A stretch of 64,000 bases of DNA from Draconibacterium sediminis (lineage in GTDB: Bacteria; Bacteroidota; Bacteroidia; Bacteroidales; Prolixibacteraceae), in assembly GCF_000949475.1 (NCBI RefSeq), contig NZ_JRHC01000002.1, forward strand, positions 372,001 to 436,000, read 5' to 3'. The translations under genes and the position numbers were made by a program. Of the stretch, positions 17,190 through 26,436 are shown one piece after another; positions within the stretch are counted from its first letter, which is position 1; each line of letters opens with the position of its first letter. A model generated the notes under the pieces. The model was not told where the DNA came from, did no database searches, and saw only the letters and a list, made by a program, of their open reading frames with translations.

Positions 17190-17335
17190 TGCGAGCTGTA
17201 AGTTCTCAGTCGCAGTTCTCAGTCGCAGTTCTCAATTAAACAGTGTAAACATGGCTATGCTCAAGTATCCAGTATCGAGAATCCAGAATCCAGTATCTAG
17301 TATCTAGCATCCAGTATCCAGCGTCTCATTCGTCC
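17190..17335. repeat. Low-complexity TTCTCAGTCGCAG and ATCCAGTATC tracts
   Basis: About two and a half copies of a 14-base AGTTCTCAGTCGC-type unit (17201-17233) are followed by imperfect ten-base ATCCAGTATC / AATCCAG repeats (about 17265-17325). They share the CAGTCGCAG word with the 99-bp repeats at 12241-12438. No coding potential is seen. Confidence 0.6.
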
Positions 17336-17407
17336 AATTTTAAATAAACAAATAGTTAATAATATTTAAGCATTAGATTCAATACCCCGCGAATCAATAA
17401 TTTCGGT

Positions 17408-17415
17408 TAAATTTG
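17408..17415 (+). promoter_or_regulatory. -7 promoter element of tpiA
   Basis: TAAATTTG matches TAnnTTTG and lies 40 bases ahead of tpiA, after the repeat tract. This suggests tpiA can be transcribed separately from the genes before it. Confidence 0.45.
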
Positions 17416-17455
17416 TGGTCGATTTTGAAAATCTAATAAACTAAAATTCAATAAT

Positions 17456-18214
17456 ATGAGACAAAAGATAGTTGCAGGAAACTGGAAATGTAACACAACC
17501 TTGCAAGAAGGTGTTGAGTTGGCAAAAGCTGTTGACGCGATTGTAGCAAGCGAAGGTGCTGACGATGTTGTTGTTGTATTGGGAACACCATTTACACACA
17601 TTACAAAAGTAGTTGAATCAGTAAATACCGACAGAATTGGTGTTGCTGCACAAAACTGTGCTGCCGAAGCTAAAGGAGCTTTCACTGGTGAAGTTTCTGC
17701 CGAAATGGTAAAATCAACAGGTGCTGAGTACGTAATTTTAGGTCACTCTGAGCGTCGTGAGTATTATGGCGAAACAAGTGAGATCCTGAACAAAAAAGTT
17801 GCACTTGCATTAGAGAACGGATTAACTCCTATTTACTGCTGTGGTGAAGCTTTGGATATTCGCGAAGCCGGTACACACAACGAATATGTTGTTAATCAAT
17901 TGGAAGAAACAGTTTTCCAACTGTCAGCCGAAGATTTCAAAAAAATCGTTATTGCTTACGAACCAATCTGGGCAATCGGAACTGGTGTAACAGCAAGCTC
18001 AGACCAGGCACAGGATATGCACGCCAACATTCGCGCTGCAATTACTGCTAAATTTGGTGAAGAAGTTGCTGAAGAAACTTCAATCCTTTACGGTGGTAGC
18101 TGTAAAGCAAGTAACGCAAACGAATTATTCGCCAACAAAGATGTTGACGGAGGTTTGATTGGTGGAGCTTCGTTAAAAGCTGAAGACTTTATCGGAATCA
18201 TCAACGGTTTCTAG
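17456..18214 (+). CDS. tpiA: Triosephosphate isomerase
   Basis: A 252-residue glycolytic TIM barrel that interconverts dihydroxyacetone phosphate and glyceraldehyde 3-phosphate. Catalytic elements are AGNWKCN (Lys11), the His in [12 protein letters not shown], and the Glu in [11 protein letters not shown] with its loop 6. The phosphate site [13 protein letters not shown] and GGLIGGASL follow. Codon use is more biased than in neighbouring genes, as expected for a highly expressed enzyme. A terminator lies 25 bases after the stop. Confidence 0.98.
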   Translation: MRQKIVAGNWKCNTTLQEGVELAKAVDAIVASEGADDVVVVLGTPFTHITKVVESVNTDRIGVAAQNCAAEAKGAFTGEVSAEMVKSTGAEYVILGHSERREYYGETSEILNKKVALALENGLTPIYCCGEALDIREAGTHNEYVVNQLEETVFQLSAEDFKKIVIAYEPIWAIGTGVTASSDQAQDMHANIRAAITAKFGEEVAEETSILYGGSCKASNANELFANKDVDGGLIGGASLKAEDFIGIINGF

Positions 18215-18239
18215 AAAACAATCAGATTGCAAAATATTT

Positions 18240-18276
18240 AAAGCCATTTTCTGCACGGTCAGAAAATGGCTTTTTT
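18240..18276 (+). terminator. Intrinsic terminator of tpiA
   Basis: A perfect 14-bp stem, AAAGCCATTTTCTG and CAGAAAATGGCTTT, with a six-base loop, merges into a T run. Confidence 0.92.
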
Positions 18277-18418
18277 AATTAACAATAATCTGCTAACTAA
18301 TCGTTTTACACTGATATTTACTACATTTAACCCCATTATTTTTTTGAAACATCTTCGATTGTTGCGTTGTTAATAAAAAATGGTACATGGTTATTCGTTT
18401 GGTCAAACATATTATTTC

Positions 18419-18850
18419 ATGAAAAAACTGATATTATTAGTCATTTTGGTCACCTCAATATGCATTATCAGTTGTAATTCGTCCAAAAATTCAGAAGAAA
18501 TAGCCTCATACACTTACCAGGAGAAAAAAATTGAAATGAGTGATGCCCTGCGGATAAAAATTCCGGCTTGGGTGGAAGAAGGAAAAATTTGCTATGGTCT
18601 CGTAGTTCAGGTAACCAAAGAAGGTAAACCCATATCCGGGAAACCGGTAAAAGCCAAAGTGGTTCAAATCGATGAATACTCGGTAAAAATGAAAGCCCTT
18701 GAAACTGTAATTCTATTCGAAGGGGCAGATCGCAACTTAAAGGGAATAAACAAAGGCCAAGTTTGGGATGAAAAAGAAGGTGACCTCTACCTCACTTTTG
18801 ATGAAGCAGTTGAGATGCTTGAAAAGATGGAGATTTATAAGGCTGAGTAA
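18419..18850 (+). CDS. Small lipoprotein, unknown function
   Basis: A 143-residue protein starting at the ATG at 18419 (MKKLILLVILVTSICIISC), which gives a clean lipoprotein signal with lipobox IISC. An earlier in-frame ATG at 18380 would add 13 residues in front of the signal. The mature part is charged and has no motif I recognise; the segment VVQVTKEGKPISGKPVKAKVV could be a beta strand pair. It stands alone, 265 bases before the TonB operon, and is not obviously part of it. Confidence 0.68.
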   Translation: MKKLILLVILVTSICIISCNSSKNSEEIASYTYQEKKIEMSDALRIKIPAWVEEGKICYGLVVQVTKEGKPISGKPVKAKVVQIDEYSVKMKALETVILFEGADRNLKGINKGQVWDEKEGDLYLTFDEAVEMLEKMEIYKAE

Positions 18851-19114
18851 CGACACCTCCCAAAATTCAACTATCCTATTAAATTTCAACCAAATACATT
18901 CATTATATTTCTATACAATTCTTCCAACACACATTAATTTTTTAACCGGGTTAAGAATAATCGATACGAAGAATATTGATTATATTTAAAATTTTAAGGC
19001 AATTCGCTAAAATAGCTCTTTAAAGACGTATAAAAACCGTAAGTTCGTCAAATAATATGATAATCAGGAGGAATTGATAATTCAGAATAGAGGAGTCGTT
19101 TTCGAATAACAACT

Positions 19115-21964
19115 ATGAACCAGTTTTTTAAGCATATAATTACCCTGATAATTACCATGCTACCTTTATATCTGCTCGCCCAAAATAACTATAATTTTTC
19201 CGGAGTTGTTGTAAACAAAGAAACCAAAGAACAAATAGGCCTGGTTGCCATCCAACTAACAGAGCTCAATCGCTGGACAACTTCTAATTTAAACGGGGAG
19301 TTTAATTTTGACAATATTCCTGAAGGGAGATATACCATACAAGCCTCATGCTTAGGCTTTGAAAGGCATGAAGGTGTTGTTGTAATTAATAGAAACGTAG
19401 AAAAGTACAAGCTATCTATGTTGGCAAGCTCTCTAGGTCTTGACGAAATAACCGTTGTTGCCCGGGAAAATACCAGTTTAAGTTCATCTTCAACTATTGA
19501 AAATGCCGCCATTGAGCATTCACAACCCACAAGTCTTACCGATATTATGCAATTGGTGCCGGGACAAATTACATTAACTCCGGATTTATCAAAAGCCAAC
19601 CAAATAACGATCAGGGATATAAATACCTATTCGGGGGAAGACAGAACCCGGCAAGCGAATGCCAATGACGCTTTGGGAACTGCAATCATTATCGATGGCA
19701 CACCAATGGACAATGACGCCAATATGCAGTCGCTAAATACAACCACGCTGGGGCAATCAGATGAATTTTCAACAGCTGGAGGCGGTATCGATCTTCGTCA
19801 AATACCTACGGATCATATCGAATCGGTTGAAGTTATCCGCGGAATCCCATCGGTGCAATATGGAGACTTAACAAGCGGTGCAGTGCTGATAAAAACCAAA
19901 TCGGGGAAAACGCCTTTCAAAGGCAAAGTAAAAGCAGATCCTAAAATTAAGCAGGCAGCAATTTCAAAAGGAATTTTGCTAAAAGGTGAAAATAAAGGAG
20001 CTGTAAATTTTGAACTCGATTTTACCCATTCATATGACGATTTACGAGAGCCTGCTCGTAGCTATAAAAGACTAAACGGACAATTTGGGTACTCAAATAC
20101 ATTGTTTAAAACACACAATCCTCTGAGCATCAATTTTAAAGGAAATTATTTTCATACAATCGATAATGAAAAGAAAGACCCGGATCAACGACAACTGGAA
20201 CGTCAGCGGGAAAAAGAATCTGGTTTAGATGTGAAATTATATGGAAAATGGTCGCTCCAAAAATGGTGGGTTGGGAACCTTACTTATAACTTTTCGACTA
20301 GCCTTAAACAACAGGATTTTTATAGCTATCATCTAAATTCAACTTCGGCAACTCCTTTACCAACTACATACATTGCAGGCGAGTACGCGGTCGACATTTT
20401 AACTCCGGAGTATTATTCGGAACTTACTGTTGATGGGAAACCTTACAGTTATTTTGCTACAATAAAGCTCGATTCAAGGTTTAAACTTGGAAATATGAGT
20501 AACGCTATCATGTATGGTATTGACTGGCGGGAATCCGGGAACAATGGGAAAGGCAGACAATATGATTTAAGTCGGCCTCCAGGAAATGCCATCACAACCC
20601 GCCCGCGGGCATTTAAGGATATTCCGGCAAGTAAAAAGCTGGCTCTTTTTGCTGAAGACAGAATTAGTTTACCTCTTGGCAATAACACCTTGGAAACTCA
20701 AATAGGAATACGTTACAACAATTTCCTACCAAAAGGAATTTTCTTTACCAATGGATTTACATCGTTTGAACCACGAATTAATTTTGCCTACCATATATCT
20801 CAAAACTTGACTATCAGAGGAGGCTTCGGGAAAACATCAAAAACTCCCACTATGTTGCACATGTATCCGGATGCCGCTTACATTGATAAAATTAGCTTTA
20901 ATTATTATCCACCCGATTCACCCGATTTAATAGTGGCTACAACCGAAATTATTGAAGACACCGGTAATCCTGATTTAAAACCGATGACAAATAATAAATA
21001 TGAATTGGGTGCTGATTTCAATATTTATGGCATAAACTTTATCCTCACCGGATTTCGCGAAAAAATCAGAAATGGCTTTGGTTGGGAAAACCAATACTTT
21101 GTAATGAATTACCGCAAATGGGATGATTTGGGAAAGGGATTTTTGCCAGCTTTTGAGAATGGTGAAATTACCTATGAGGTAAATGGTGAAATGATGACTT
21201 TAGGTTGGGATCAGGAAACGGAATTCGAGGGATATATGTCTCCAAAAAATAACTACAGCGTCGACAAGAAAGGAGTTGAATATGTTGTTAACTTTGGTCG
21301 TATAAATCCGATCAAAACAGAACTCATGGTTGACGGTGCATATTACCATATAAAAAGATCCAGGCATGCAGTTCCAGTAGTGGAAAGAATTACTTCTTCG
21401 TACAAGGGAGATTATTTTCCGTATTTAGCTGTATTACCGGGCAACTCCGGGACCATTTCACAACGTTTAAATTCGAATTTCCGGACAATCACTCATATTC
21501 CTGAATTAAAAATGATCTTTTCGCTCAACCTACAAACGATTTGGATAAATAAGTCTGAAAGCTTCTGGGAAAACAGTTCAGGATCACCTGTTGCTTATAC
21601 GAGAGGAGAAAATAACGACAAATTATATGGGCAGTTTCCTGCCGGAGAAATTATTTATGTAGATCCTGTAGGTTTTTACGATATGGATATGCAATACTAC
21701 GAATGGCAGGACAATTACTCGTATGAAGCCCCCTACTCCACAATGGTAGAAAAACAGGACGATGATTTTTATGATACGGAATCCTATCCGGTAAACTGGC
21801 AACTGAATTTAAAATTGACCAAGGAATTTGGAAAATTTGCAAAGTTGTCGTTTTTTGCGTACAATGTGTTCAATCACCGACCATTATACAAAAGTAATCG
21901 AAGTGGATATTTCAGATTAAATCAGATTGCCTACTTCGGAGCAGACCTAACATTTAGTTTGTAA
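19115..21964 (+). CDS. TonB-dependent receptor with carboxypeptidase-like N-domain
   Basis: A 949-residue outer-membrane receptor. A signal peptide ends near LLAQ and is followed by a CarboxypepD_reg-like beta sandwich (about 27-110; FSGVVVNKETKEQIG... LGFERHEGVVV). The plug domain (about 130-265) has LTDIMQLVPGQ and HIESVEVIRGIPSVQYGDLTSGAVLI, and the beta barrel runs to a terminal aromatic-rich strand ending LTFSL. Energised by TonB-ExbBD, it would import a ligand too large for porins. It starts a tight six-gene operon with a DUF4876 lipoprotein, a second barrel and an ABC module. It has no SusD partner, so a siderophore, metal complex or peptide is as likely as a glycan. Confidence 0.92.
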   Translation: MNQFFKHIITLIITMLPLYLLAQNNYNFSGVVVNKETKEQIGLVAIQLTELNRWTTSNLNGEFNFDNIPEGRYTIQASCLGFERHEGVVVINRNVEKYKLSMLASSLGLDEITVVARENTSLSSSSTIENAAIEHSQPTSLTDIMQLVPGQITLTPDLSKANQITIRDINTYSGEDRTRQANANDALGTAIIIDGTPMDNDANMQSLNTTTLGQSDEFSTAGGGIDLRQIPTDHIESVEVIRGIPSVQYGDLTSGAVLIKTKSGKTPFKGKVKADPKIKQAAISKGILLKGENKGAVNFELDFTHSYDDLREPARSYKRLNGQFGYSNTLFKTHNPLSINFKGNYFHTIDNEKKDPDQRQLERQREKESGLDVKLYGKWSLQKWWVGNLTYNFSTSLKQQDFYSYHLNSTSATPLPTTYIAGEYAVDILTPEYYSELTVDGKPYSYFATIKLDSRFKLGNMSNAIMYGIDWRESGNNGKGRQYDLSRPPGNAITTRPRAFKDIPASKKLALFAEDRISLPLGNNTLETQIGIRYNNFLPKGIFFTNGFTSFEPRINFAYHISQNLTIRGGFGKTSKTPTMLHMYPDAAYIDKISFNYYPPDSPDLIVATTEIIEDTGNPDLKPMTNNKYELGADFNIYGINFILTGFREKIRNGFGWENQYFVMNYRKWDDLGKGFLPAFENGEITYEVNGEMMTLGWDQETEFEGYMSPKNNYSVDKKGVEYVVNFGRINPIKTELMVDGAYYHIKRSRHAVPVVERITSSYKGDYFPYLAVLPGNSGTISQRLNSNFRTITHIPELKMIFSLNLQTIWINKSESFWENSSGSPVAYTRGENNDKLYGQFPAGEIIYVDPVGFYDMDMQYYEWQDNYSYEAPYSTMVEKQDDDFYDTESYPVNWQLNLKLTKEFGKFAKLSFFAYNVFNHRPLYKSNRSGYFRLNQIAYFGADLTFSL

Positions 21965-21993
21965 ATATTAAAAACTGATTTATAGATCATACC

Positions 21994-23214
21994 ATGAGAA
22001 AATTTGCACTTATATCCTTATGCTTATTAATGAGTTTATTTTTAATAAACTGCAAAGATGATGTTGCACCAAGCTATACAATTACGATTGAGGTTAATTA
22101 CCCTGACGGATTTACTGTAGCTGACTTCCCTGCAGATGTTCTTGTGACAGCAACCAACACCAATAATACAAGAACCACAACTGTTACTGCCGCTTCAGAT
22201 GGAAATGCCATTTTTGAATTGGTTGAAGGAAATTACAATTTTACAACAAGTTTTGCTGTTAATGGCAACGATGGAGAGGAATATATTTTTAATGGAATAA
22301 TATCCAACTACTCTCTTATCTCTGAATCTGCGCTTACGATGAACCTTATTTTGGCAAACAATTCCGGTGGTTTTATACTTAAAGAGATCTATTATGCTGG
22401 CTCAAGAACTCCTGAAAACAATGGATATTACGAGGATCAATTCCATGAAATTTACAATAACTCTGGTGACACACTGTACGCTGATGGATTGTGTATTGCA
22501 TCTCTTGATCCTAATTCAAGCTCAAAACAAACCAGTTGGGTTGACGGAAACGGCGAATTACTGGATCGCTTACCTTTAATTTATCAAGCATGGATGGTTC
22601 CTGGAAATGGTACAGATCACCCCATTTTACCGGGAGAAAGCTTTATCATTGCCGTTGATGGTATCGATCATCAAACAGATGAAAATGGAAATCCAAATTC
22701 GCCTGTAAATCTTGGCAATGCCGACTGGGAAACATACATGGAGCCTTCGGGCAAAGACCTGGATGCATCATCTGTACCGAATCTAACATTGGTTTATACC
22801 ACAATTACAACTATACAAGACTGGTTAGTTCCGGTGTACGGTCCTGCAGAAGTTTTATTCCGACTACCTGAAAACGATTGGGAAAGCTATGTTTCTGATG
22901 CAAATAACTTTATGACAAAACCGGGAAGCACTTCTTCCACAGAATACCTGATGATTGATAAAGAATTTGTAATTGATGCTGTAGAATGCGCCCGCCTTGA
23001 CAGAGATGAACGCTATCAACGTCTACCAGTTGAATTGGATGCTGGGTATACTGCTATTGAAGCAGGTAGTTACTCTTCTTTATCTGTTCGACGTAAAGCC
23101 AAAATGATTATAGGTAATCGCGTAATTTATAAGGATACTAATAATTCTACGGAAGATTTTCTGCACGATTTAACTCCAACACCGGGAGTAAACCCAACAA
23201 GTGTGGAAGAATAA
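21994..23214 (+). CDS. DUF4876 lipoprotein
   Basis: A 406-residue lipoprotein (lipobox LINC near residue 20). An N-terminal beta-sandwich-like region (about 27-115; ITIEVNYPDGFTVADFPADVLVTA) precedes the DUF4876 core, recognisable by FILKEIYYAGSRTPENNGYYEDQFHEIYNNSGDTLYADGL. It lies 29 bases after the TonB receptor gene. By analogy with other receptor-lipoprotein pairs it may be the surface ligand-binding partner, but that is inference; no function is known for the family. Confidence 0.85.
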   Translation: MRKFALISLCLLMSLFLINCKDDVAPSYTITIEVNYPDGFTVADFPADVLVTATNTNNTRTTTVTAASDGNAIFELVEGNYNFTTSFAVNGNDGEEYIFNGIISNYSLISESALTMNLILANNSGGFILKEIYYAGSRTPENNGYYEDQFHEIYNNSGDTLYADGLCIASLDPNSSSKQTSWVDGNGELLDRLPLIYQAWMVPGNGTDHPILPGESFIIAVDGIDHQTDENGNPNSPVNLGNADWETYMEPSGKDLDASSVPNLTLVYTTITTIQDWLVPVYGPAEVLFRLPENDWESYVSDANNFMTKPGSTSSTEYLMIDKEFVIDAVECARLDRDERYQRLPVELDAGYTAIEAGSYSSLSVRRKAKMIIGNRVIYKDTNNSTEDFLHDLTPTPGVNPTSVEE

Positions 23215-23277
23215 ATCAGGTAGACCAGTAATCACCTGCCACAATAAACGGCTGGAACTTTTAATGTTTCGTTTGAG

Positions 23278-24852
23278 ATGACTAAACTTCAAATCGTACT
23301 TATTTTGGCTTTATCCTTTTTAACTGCACAAAATGGATTGGCTAGCAATGCGACAAAGGATAGTACTTTCTCATTCAATACATTCAAACTGTTCCAATTA
23401 AAAAACCAATGGCTTAACAGCGGCAATATTGCCGGACTAACTTTTAACGCGAACCAAAACATCGCTGAAGTTTTTGGAGAATACAAATTGGCAGATGGAA
23501 ATTTTAGAAGAGTGCGCGAGGCTTCACATTTAGAAAACTACTCACTCTCAGCTGAAAGTTACCTGACAATAAACAATACTTATTTCTACGGAAAGTTATC
23601 CTACCAATATAGTGATGAAACAGGGAATTTATATAACGGGCTTTTTAATCCGTACAGAGGAAATCCATATCTAATAGGCGATTCCGTTCCGGGTGCCAAT
23701 TTTCACAAAGAAGGTTTTAACCTTTCTGGGGGGGTTGCAAAAAAACTAACAAATCAACTATCGTTTGGACTTTTGGCAGATTATCACATCGGGAAAAGTG
23801 CTAAACAAAAAGATCCGCGTCCACGAACCGTGGTTACCGACCTTCTACTTCAACCATCAATTATAATGCATTTTCCAAACAGTAATTTGGGTTTTAATCT
23901 GGGTTATAGAAACAGAAAAGAAGATATTGAATACAAGCAAGTGGTAACTGACGATCCTGATCCAACTTATTTTATGTTTAAAGGCATGGGCTTTTACTCT
24001 TCGGAAACGGGACAAACTAAATCGCGGTATTTTAATCAAAACAGTATATCTGCCGGAGTGCAGTTTGATACAAAACTGTTTGATTTTAGCTCGTTAACAG
24101 AAATCAGAGGAACTTACAGCAAGGAACAAACAGAAGACGGTACAAATACCATAAAAAAAGATGATGCCGGCGATTGGAAAACGTTTCAAGTTGAGCTAAA
24201 TCAGCAGTTCACCAAACATACTGAAACTTCCATTCAGAAGATTATCTTTCGCACTTCGTTTTTCGATGGTGATGGAATTGAATACATACAAGATGCCATT
24301 CTAAATGATGACAATCAGACGGAATACATTACCTTATCAAAAAACCTAAAACTAAACCGAAAGGAGTTCGATGCCGGAGTAAGATTTGATTATTTAAAGC
24401 TTGATGACCACGAACAAATTAAATGGGAAACTACTCTACAAGCTCGCTATAAGTTAAAAACAGAAAAGTATTATTACATTCCTGAGATTTTTAATGCCAA
24501 TTATTCGAACCTGGAACTAGGTGTAAAATTTGTAAAAGACTTTTACTTTCGTAAATTCTGTTTGGTTCCAGGAATAGGACTGGATTATCGTTACAACTTA
24601 GATCAGGAACTAAATCTTTCAAACGACGAAACAATTACCCGCCGACAAAACAAACAACTTTATATCCACGATTTTGAATACCACACAGCCGATTATCTTA
24701 TTGTTTCGCCGCAGGTTTATTGTGGATATAAGTTGCCAAAATCGGAAAATATTGACGAACTATTTCTAAAAATCAGATACGAATTCCGGGAAGTAATCGA
24801 TTCAAATGAAAACATGGGAATCCTAACTGCAAAACTTGGCTTTATATTCTAA
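23278..24852 (+). CDS. Outer-membrane beta-barrel protein (DUF6850-like)
   Basis: A 524-residue protein with a signal peptide (about 1-22) and a mature part made of alternating aromatic and polar strands typical of an outer-membrane barrel, ending GILTAKLGFIF. It has no plug domain, so it is not a TonB receptor. The position after a DUF4876 lipoprotein and the sequence style match the DUF6850 family. It could be a channel or a secretion pore. It lies 63 bases after the lipoprotein gene. Confidence 0.78.
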   Translation: MTKLQIVLILALSFLTAQNGLASNATKDSTFSFNTFKLFQLKNQWLNSGNIAGLTFNANQNIAEVFGEYKLADGNFRRVREASHLENYSLSAESYLTINNTYFYGKLSYQYSDETGNLYNGLFNPYRGNPYLIGDSVPGANFHKEGFNLSGGVAKKLTNQLSFGLLADYHIGKSAKQKDPRPRTVVTDLLLQPSIIMHFPNSNLGFNLGYRNRKEDIEYKQVVTDDPDPTYFMFKGMGFYSSETGQTKSRYFNQNSISAGVQFDTKLFDFSSLTEIRGTYSKEQTEDGTNTIKKDDAGDWKTFQVELNQQFTKHTETSIQKIIFRTSFFDGDGIEYIQDAILNDDNQTEYITLSKNLKLNRKEFDAGVRFDYLKLDDHEQIKWETTLQARYKLKTEKYYYIPEIFNANYSNLELGVKFVKDFYFRKFCLVPGIGLDYRYNLDQELNLSNDETITRRQNKQLYIHDFEYHTADYLIVSPQVYCGYKLPKSENIDELFLKIRYEFREVIDSNENMGILTAKLGFIF

Positions 24853-24871
24853 AAGAAGTAAACGTTATCAG

Positions 24872-25756
24872 ATGAATGCAATTGAATGTAAAAACCTAAC
24901 CCACTACTACGGCAAAAAGCTGGTTTTCGAAAACCTGAGTTTTAACGTAAAGGAAGGAAGTATACTCGGGCTTTTGGGCAAAAACGGCACGGGTAAAACC
25001 ACTACTATTAATATTTTGAATGGTTTTCTGCAACCCCAAAGCGGAGAGTGCCTGATTTATGGTGAGAACTCGCAAAACTTATCTCCGCAAAACAAGGCGC
25101 GAATTGGTTTTCTTATCGAAGGGCACATTCAGTATACCTTTATGAATATTCATCAAATCGAGAAATTCTATTCAAAATTCTACCCAAAATGGGATAATGA
25201 GCCTTATTGGCATCTGATGTCAAAGTTACAGGTTTCACCTAAACAAAAAATCTCCAACATGTCGTGCGGGCAACGTTCGCAGGTGGCACTGGGGCTTATT
25301 CTGGCACAGGATCCCGATCTGCTAATTCTCGATGATTTTTCGATGGGACTCGATCCCGGCTATCGCCGCCTTTTTATCGATTACCTGCGCGAATATGCCA
25401 AAGAAAAGAAGAAAACCATTTTCACCACATCGCACATTATTCAGGATATGGAACGCCTGATCGACGATTTGCTGATTATGGATTTTAACCGCGTACTGGC
25501 CCAACGCAGTGTAAAATCGTTTATGCAGGAGTTTAAACAGTTTCACCTGGAGCTTGAAAATCCGGACATCGATATTTCGAACGAGGAGTTTGTAGTTAAC
25601 AGCGAGAAAGTGAACAACAAGCTGGAGTTGTATACCTACGAGTCGGAGGAAAAGGTTCTGAACTTCCTGAAAAACAACGGAGTTGTACACAAAAACTTTC
25701 GGCAGGTGGAGATGGGTTTGGAAGATGCATTTATTGGACTAACCGGAAAATATTAG
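24872..25756 (+). CDS. ABC transporter ATP-binding protein with atypical signature
   Basis: A 294-residue ATPase starting at the ATG at 24872; a TTG frame extension into the preceding gene is not credible. Walker A is GKNGTGKT (36-43). The signature reads MSCGQ (130-134) rather than LSGGQ, and Walker B is LILDDF (151-156), with Asp where the catalytic Glu normally stands. The H-loop appears as TSHIIQD. A C-terminal domain (about 215-294) resembles that of YtrB/EcsA-type exporters. It pairs with the six-helix permease 4 bases downstream and probably moves a small molecule or lipid outward. Confidence 0.9.
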   Translation: MNAIECKNLTHYYGKKLVFENLSFNVKEGSILGLLGKNGTGKTTTINILNGFLQPQSGECLIYGENSQNLSPQNKARIGFLIEGHIQYTFMNIHQIEKFYSKFYPKWDNEPYWHLMSKLQVSPKQKISNMSCGQRSQVALGLILAQDPDLLILDDFSMGLDPGYRRLFIDYLREYAKEKKKTIFTTSHIIQDMERLIDDLLIMDFNRVLAQRSVKSFMQEFKQFHLELENPDIDISNEEFVVNSEKVNNKLELYTYESEEKVLNFLKNNGVVHKNFRQVEMGLEDAFIGLTGKY

Positions 25757-25760
25757 CAAA

Positions 25761-26435
25761 ATGTGGAAATCGATTATATACAAAGAATGGCTAAAAATCA
25801 GGTGGTTTGCAATTATTTACGCAGCACTTGGTATTTTGGTTGTTGGAAATATTTTTCTGAAAGTCCAGCACGATTTTGAATTCAGCCAGGAGGCTTATTA
25901 TTGGTATAGTATTCTTTTTAATCAATACCGGTTTTACGAATACAGTTTATTTAAATTTGTTCCGCTTATTGGAGCATTGGCCATTGCCTTAGCCCAGTAT
26001 TTTCCCGAAACCGTAAACAAACGAATAAAGCTCACTTTTCATTTGCCAATTAACGAAAACAAAGCGCTGATGGTGATGATGTTGTTCGGAGCATTTTGCC
26101 TGTTCGCCATCGCTGCAGTTCAGCTTCTGCTGTTTACAGGTTTGAGCCTTGTGTATTTTCCTGCAGAGATTGTTCAATCGGCCTTAATTTCAATCGCTCC
26201 CTGGTTTTTATGCGGTTTTGTAGTTTATTTCCTGACTGCATTAATCGTTTTGGAGCCGGTATGGAAATACCGTTTTTTATACCTTTTGGTAACTGCCACT
26301 TTTGTGCCTCTCTACCTTCAAACAGCCGCTGCGAGAGCCTACTCTCCTGCCCTTCCGCTGTTAAGTGTATTTACGGTTCTGTTGTCAGTTGCCTTGTGGT
26401 TTTCGGGATACCGGTTTAGAAAAGGAGAAATGTAA
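25761..26435 (+). CDS. ABC-2 type permease
   Basis: A 224-residue integral membrane protein with about six hydrophobic helices, beginning MWKSIIYKEWLKIRWFAI, a typical ABC-2 coupling start. The region FPETVNKRIKLTFHLPINENKALMVMM resembles the cytoplasmic loop of this class. It follows the ATPase by four bases and precedes the DUF4857 gene by one. It is likely the membrane half of a homodimeric exporter-like transporter. Confidence 0.82.
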   Translation: MWKSIIYKEWLKIRWFAIIYAALGILVVGNIFLKVQHDFEFSQEAYYWYSILFNQYRFYEYSLFKFVPLIGALAIALAQYFPETVNKRIKLTFHLPINENKALMVMMLFGAFCLFAIAAVQLLLFTGLSLVYFPAEIVQSALISIAPWFLCGFVVYFLTALIVLEPVWKYRFLYLLVTATFVPLYLQTAAARAYSPALPLLSVFTVLLSVALWFSGYRFRKGEM

Positions 26436-26436
26436 T

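Noticed and set aside
18851-19114. Cobalamin or other riboswitch upstream of the TonB operon
   Set aside because: The 264-base leader shows no conserved riboswitch core and no terminator or sequestering hairpin before the ATG.
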